Source: Mogibacterium sp. (lineage in GTDB: Bacteria > Bacillota > Clostridia > Peptostreptococcales > Anaerovoracaceae). From it: a stretch of DNA of 64,000 nucleotides. A model generated the notes under the pieces. That model was not told the DNA's origin, made no database searches, and saw only the letters and a list, made by a program, of their open reading frames with translations. Positions 61,346 to 64,000 of this stretch are shown piece by piece. Numbering within the stretch: the stretch's first letter is position 1; every line of letters starts with the position of its first letter. The stretch is from positions 1 to 64,000 of the forward strand of contig JAFRDH010000020.1 of NCBI GenBank assembly GCA_017403955.1, written 5' to 3'. The translations under genes were made by a program, and so were the position numbers.

Positions 61346-62530
61346 ATGATTTATCTTGATAACAGCGCTACGACAAGACAATATGATGAAGTGACCGAGA
61401 TGATGTATACGACGGCAAAGGAGAACTTCGGCAATCCTTCGTCACTTCATACGCTCGGTTTTGATGCGGGCAATATTCTTTTCAAGGCGAGAGCGGATAT
61501 AGAAGATCTCATGCATCCGGGCGGGCAGGTCATCTTCACTTCAGGCGGTACAGAGAGCGATAATATGGCTCTTGTTCAGACAGCGCGCAAAATGAGGAGA
61601 AGGGGCAGGAAAATCATCACGACCAAAGTCGAGCATCCTGCGATCCTCGAGACCTGTAAAAGACTGGCAGAAGATGGTTTTGTGATCGAGTATCTTGATG
61701 TCGACAGTACCGGTTATGTCAAAATGGATGACGTCAAAGCTGCTCTGACTGAAGATACGATCCTTGTATCTATCATGACGGTCAATAACGAAGTGGGAAC
61801 GATAGAGCCTGCAGCACCTGCAGCAAGAGCTGTCAGAGATTTCAACAAGCAGCATGGCACGAATATCGTATTCCATACAGATGCTGTCCAGGCATTCGGC
61901 AAGATCCCTATGGATGATGCCGCTTTTGATCTTGTATCGGTGAGCGGACACAAATTCCACGGCCCGAAGGGTGTCGGATTCCTGTATATGGACAAGAATC
62001 TTAAGCTCCAGCCGTTTATTACAGGTGGTGGACAAGAAAACGGTTATCGTTCATCGACTGAAAATACACCGGGTATCGCCGGGATCGGCCTTGCAGCGAA
62101 GAAATCCCACGAAGATCTTCTCAAAAAAATGTCTGTAATGGCTGACGTCAACGAGTACTTGCGCAAAGGCCTTATGTCTGAACTCAAAGATGTAAGACTC
62201 AACGGACCTCTTGAACTCGGATACAATCTTTACGATCATGGCAAGAGATGTCCGAGCGTATTGAATCTTACTTTTGCCGGTACAAGAGGCGAAGTGCTGC
62301 TTCACACACTCGAACAGGACAGAATTTACGTTTCGACCGGGTCCGCATGCTCATCGCACAAGACCGGAGACAGCCATGTTCTCCTTGCAATGGGACTCGA
62401 TCACAAGAAAATCGAAGGGGCTATCAGATTCAGCTTCTCTGAATTCAACACCAGAACAGAGATGGATGAAGTAATAGACAGAACCAAAGCTGCTGTCAAC
62501 CGTTTCCGCAAGCTCGGAAGCTTCAGATAA
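61346..62530 (+). CDS. Cysteine desulfurase (NifS/IscS type)
   Basis: The 394-residue PLP enzyme takes sulfur from cysteine. Visible are IYLDNSATTRQYDEV at the start, VEHPAILETCK, VNNEVGTIEP, FHTDAVQAFGKI, SVSGHKFHGPKGVGFLY with the PLP lysine, and STGSACSSHKTG with the persulfide cysteine. It sits 31 nt before thiI, so it is the likely sulfur donor for tRNA 4-thiouridine. Confidence 0.93.
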   Translation: MIYLDNSATTRQYDEVTEMMYTTAKENFGNPSSLHTLGFDAGNILFKARADIEDLMHPGGQVIFTSGGTESDNMALVQTARKMRRRGRKIITTKVEHPAILETCKRLAEDGFVIEYLDVDSTGYVKMDDVKAALTEDTILVSIMTVNNEVGTIEPAAPAARAVRDFNKQHGTNIVFHTDAVQAFGKIPMDDAAFDLVSVSGHKFHGPKGVGFLYMDKNLKLQPFITGGGQENGYRSSTENTPGIAGIGLAAKKSHEDLLKKMSVMADVNEYLRKGLMSELKDVRLNGPLELGYNLYDHGKRCPSVLNLTFAGTRGEVLLHTLEQDRIYVSTGSACSSHKTGDSHVLLAMGLDHKKIEGAIRFSFSEFNTRTEMDEVIDRTKAAVNRFRKLGSFR

Positions 62531-62561
62531 CAGATGATCAGATAACAGAAGGAATTAAAGT

Positions 62562-63737
62562 ATGAAGAAATTATATATAGTCAGATGCGGAGAAGTAGCT
62601 CTAAAGGGCATGAACAAGCCATATTTCGAGAGGATCCTTCTCGAGAGAGTGAGAAAAGCAATCGAATGTTTCGAGGATTCCGAGGCTAAGTGGATAGATG
62701 GTCTCATGTTCGTAAGAGTTCCGGATACTGTACCTGAAGACGACGTAATAGCAAAATGTGTCAGAGTCTTCGGTGTTGCTTCGGTCAGCCCTGCAGTAGA
62801 GGCGCCTAAGGACATCGATGAGATCGGCCGTATTGCTTCTGAATTCATGCAGAAGATCATAGACGAAGAAGGCATCAGAACTTTCAAGGTCAAAGGCAAG
62901 AGAGCCGACAAATCTTTTGCTGTCCAGTCGCCTGAGATCGGCCGCATTGTAGGAGCGATCATCCTCAAGACATGCAAGGTCCTCAGCGTCAATGTCCACA
63001 ACCCTGAAGTCACTCTGACAGTAGATGTCAGAAGAGAAGGTGCTTATATCTTCAGAGACAAAATCAAGGGATTCGGCGGTCTTCCGCTCGGAACTAACGG
63101 CAAAGGCCTTATCCTCATGTCAGGCGGAATAGACAGCCCTGTAGCTGCTTTTATGATGGCGAAGAGAGGAATGAGCATCGAAGCCGTTCATTACCATTCA
63201 TATCCATATACCAGCCCGAGAGCACAGAAAAAGGTAGAAGAACTCGTCAAAGTCCTCGCTGGTTACATGGGAACGATCAGGATGCACGTCATCAATCTGC
63301 TTCCTATACAGGAACAGATCGTTCAGAACTGCCCTGAAGACGAGACTACACTTCTTGTAAGAAGATTCATGATGAGGATCGCTGAGCAGATCGCGATCAA
63401 GAACCACAACATGATGCTGATCACCGGCGAAGACCTCGGACAGGTCGCAAGCCAGACAGCAGAAGCTTTGGTCGTGACCGACGCTGTAGTCAAAATGCCT
63501 GTCATGAGACCGCTTATTGCGATGGACAAAGTCGATATCATGGACAAAGCAAGGGAGATCGGCACTTACGATATCTCGATCCAGCCTTATGAAGACTGCT
63601 GCACAGTTTTCCTGCCAAAGCACCCGGTCACAAAGCCTAAGCTTGAAAGGATCGAGCAGTCTGAATCTGCGCTCGATGTAGAAGCTCTTGTGAATGCAGC
63701 TGTTGCATCTGAAGAAATTATAGAGATAAGACCATAA
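62562..63737 (+). CDS. thiI: tRNA 4-thiouridine synthase
   Basis: AGAAGGA precedes the ATG. The 391-residue enzyme has an N-terminal ferredoxin-like and THUMP region (LYIVRCGEVALKGMNKPYFE, FKVKGKRADKSF) and a PP-loop (ILMSGGIDSPVAAFMM) for adenylating U8 of tRNA. The C-terminal rhodanese domain of E. coli ThiI is missing, as in many Firmicutes, where the desulfurase passes sulfur directly; here the C-terminal ~25 residues carry no Cys. Confidence 0.94.
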   Translation: MKKLYIVRCGEVALKGMNKPYFERILLERVRKAIECFEDSEAKWIDGLMFVRVPDTVPEDDVIAKCVRVFGVASVSPAVEAPKDIDEIGRIASEFMQKIIDEEGIRTFKVKGKRADKSFAVQSPEIGRIVGAIILKTCKVLSVNVHNPEVTLTVDVRREGAYIFRDKIKGFGGLPLGTNGKGLILMSGGIDSPVAAFMMAKRGMSIEAVHYHSYPYTSPRAQKKVEELVKVLAGYMGTIRMHVINLLPIQEQIVQNCPEDETTLLVRRFMMRIAEQIAIKNHNMMLITGEDLGQVASQTAEALVVTDAVVKMPVMRPLIAMDKVDIMDKAREIGTYDISIQPYEDCCTVFLPKHPVTKPKLERIEQSESALDVEALVNAAVASEEIIEIRP

Positions 63738-63740
63738 AGA

Positions 63741-63749
63741 TGTTATAAT
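63741..63749 (+). promoter_or_regulatory. Extended -10 promoter of pyrH
   Basis: TGTTATAAT has the TGn extension and a consensus -10 at 63744-63749, 52 nt before pyrH. Confidence 0.5.
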
Positions 63750-63800
63750 ATCATTCGGAGTTATGGCTTCACAGATTACTTAACAGGAGAATCATGATAT

Positions 63801-64000
63801 ATGGCAATTCAATATAAAAGAGTCCTGATCAAGATCAGCGGTGAGGCACTTGCCGGAGAAGACAGATTCGGCGTCAATGCCGCTAAGCTCGCTGAGGTCG
63901 CAGGACAGATCAAAGCAATCAGAGATGAAGGCGTAGAAGTCGCAGTCGTATGCGGAGGAGGCAATTTCTTCCGCGGCAGAACAGGTGAGAACATCGACAG
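63801..64000 (+). CDS. pyrH: UMP kinase, N-terminal part cut by window end
   Basis: AGGAGA lies 10 nt before the ATG. The 66 residues seen start [20 protein letters not shown] and reach [17 protein letters not shown], the nucleotide-binding opening of bacterial PyrH, which makes UDP from UMP. The gene runs past base 64000. Confidence 0.93.
   Translation, partial: MAIQYKRVLIKISGEALAGEDRFGVNAAKLAEVAGQIKAIRDEGVEVAVVCGGGNFFRGRTGENID

Noticed and set aside
1..64000. CRISPR array, tRNA or rRNA genes
   Set aside because: No regularly spaced repeats with unique spacers, no cloverleaf with a T-loop motif and no rRNA-like stretch were recognised on either strand.

Overview
The window reads as a chromosomal piece of a low-to-moderate GC anaerobic Firmicute of the class Clostridia. 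Supporting signs are the clostridial style of secreted proteins (signal peptide, Ig-like and fibronectin-like modules, lysine-rich C-terminal module), the GlpA-like / FAD oxidoreductase / DUF1667 trio, RNase Y, NrdR, an infC-rpmI-rplT operon behind an attenuator, and a Tad pilus locus of the Firmicute type. A placement near Mogibacterium or Anaerovoracaceae is only a guess from gene style. No rRNA, tRNA or CRISPR array was seen.

Layout. 1-8.4 kb: a REP-like palindrome, two secreted modular proteins, a small membrane protein, a double flavodoxin-fold protein, a TIR protein, a secreted SGNH hydrolase and a small phosphatase-like protein. 8.4-11.3 kb: a very acidic type II membrane protein with an SH3b and a lytic transglycosylase-like domain, behind a structured leader. 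11.3-13.1 kb: no convincing protein gene; it holds an inverted-repeat element and two tandem copies of a ~600-nt structured RNA, followed by two small zinc-ribbon proteins and a Ser/Thr kinase. 15-22.6 kb: a CmpB-type membrane protein, a membrane TIR-propeller protein with a micro-ORF and an unknown partner, and a class A penicillin-binding protein. 23-34.8 kb: a CAP-domain surface protein, epimerase-udk-DJ-1 genes, an ADP-ribosyltransferase-like toxin/HTH pair, nagB-glmM-hexapeptide transferase, and the glycerol-3-phosphate oxidoreductase trio. 34.9-45.2 kb: a Tad pilus locus whose ATPase gene cpaF is split by a 3.2-kb decayed prophage. 45.3-52.5 kb: a sortase-assembled pilus operon. 52.5-64 kb: housekeeping genes (maf, infC-rpmI-rplT, nrdR, cmk, radC, a FemAB-type transferase, a secreted protein, rny, cysteine desulfurase, thiI and the start of pyrH).

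How genes work together. nagB, glmM and the acyltransferase-like protein handle amino-sugar phosphates for the wall that the PBP, the FemAB enzyme and the transglycosylase-like protein build or remodel. The Tad genes and the sortase operon would each make a surface fibre; the Tad motor gene is broken here, while the sortase operon (three T-antigen-like pilins, class B sortase, SipA-like chaperone, FctB-like anchor) looks intact. Cysteine desulfurase and ThiI form a sulfur relay for tRNA thiolation.

The most unusual part is the tandem RNA pair at about 11.8-13.05 kb. Several hairpins are kept in both copies with compensatory base changes, many capped by GNRA tetraloops, which points to selected RNA structure. 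The second most notable part is the prophage remnant in cpaF: an 8-bp direct repeat flanks it, and removing it restores the cpaF frame exactly. All assignments come from reading the sequence; no database search was run.
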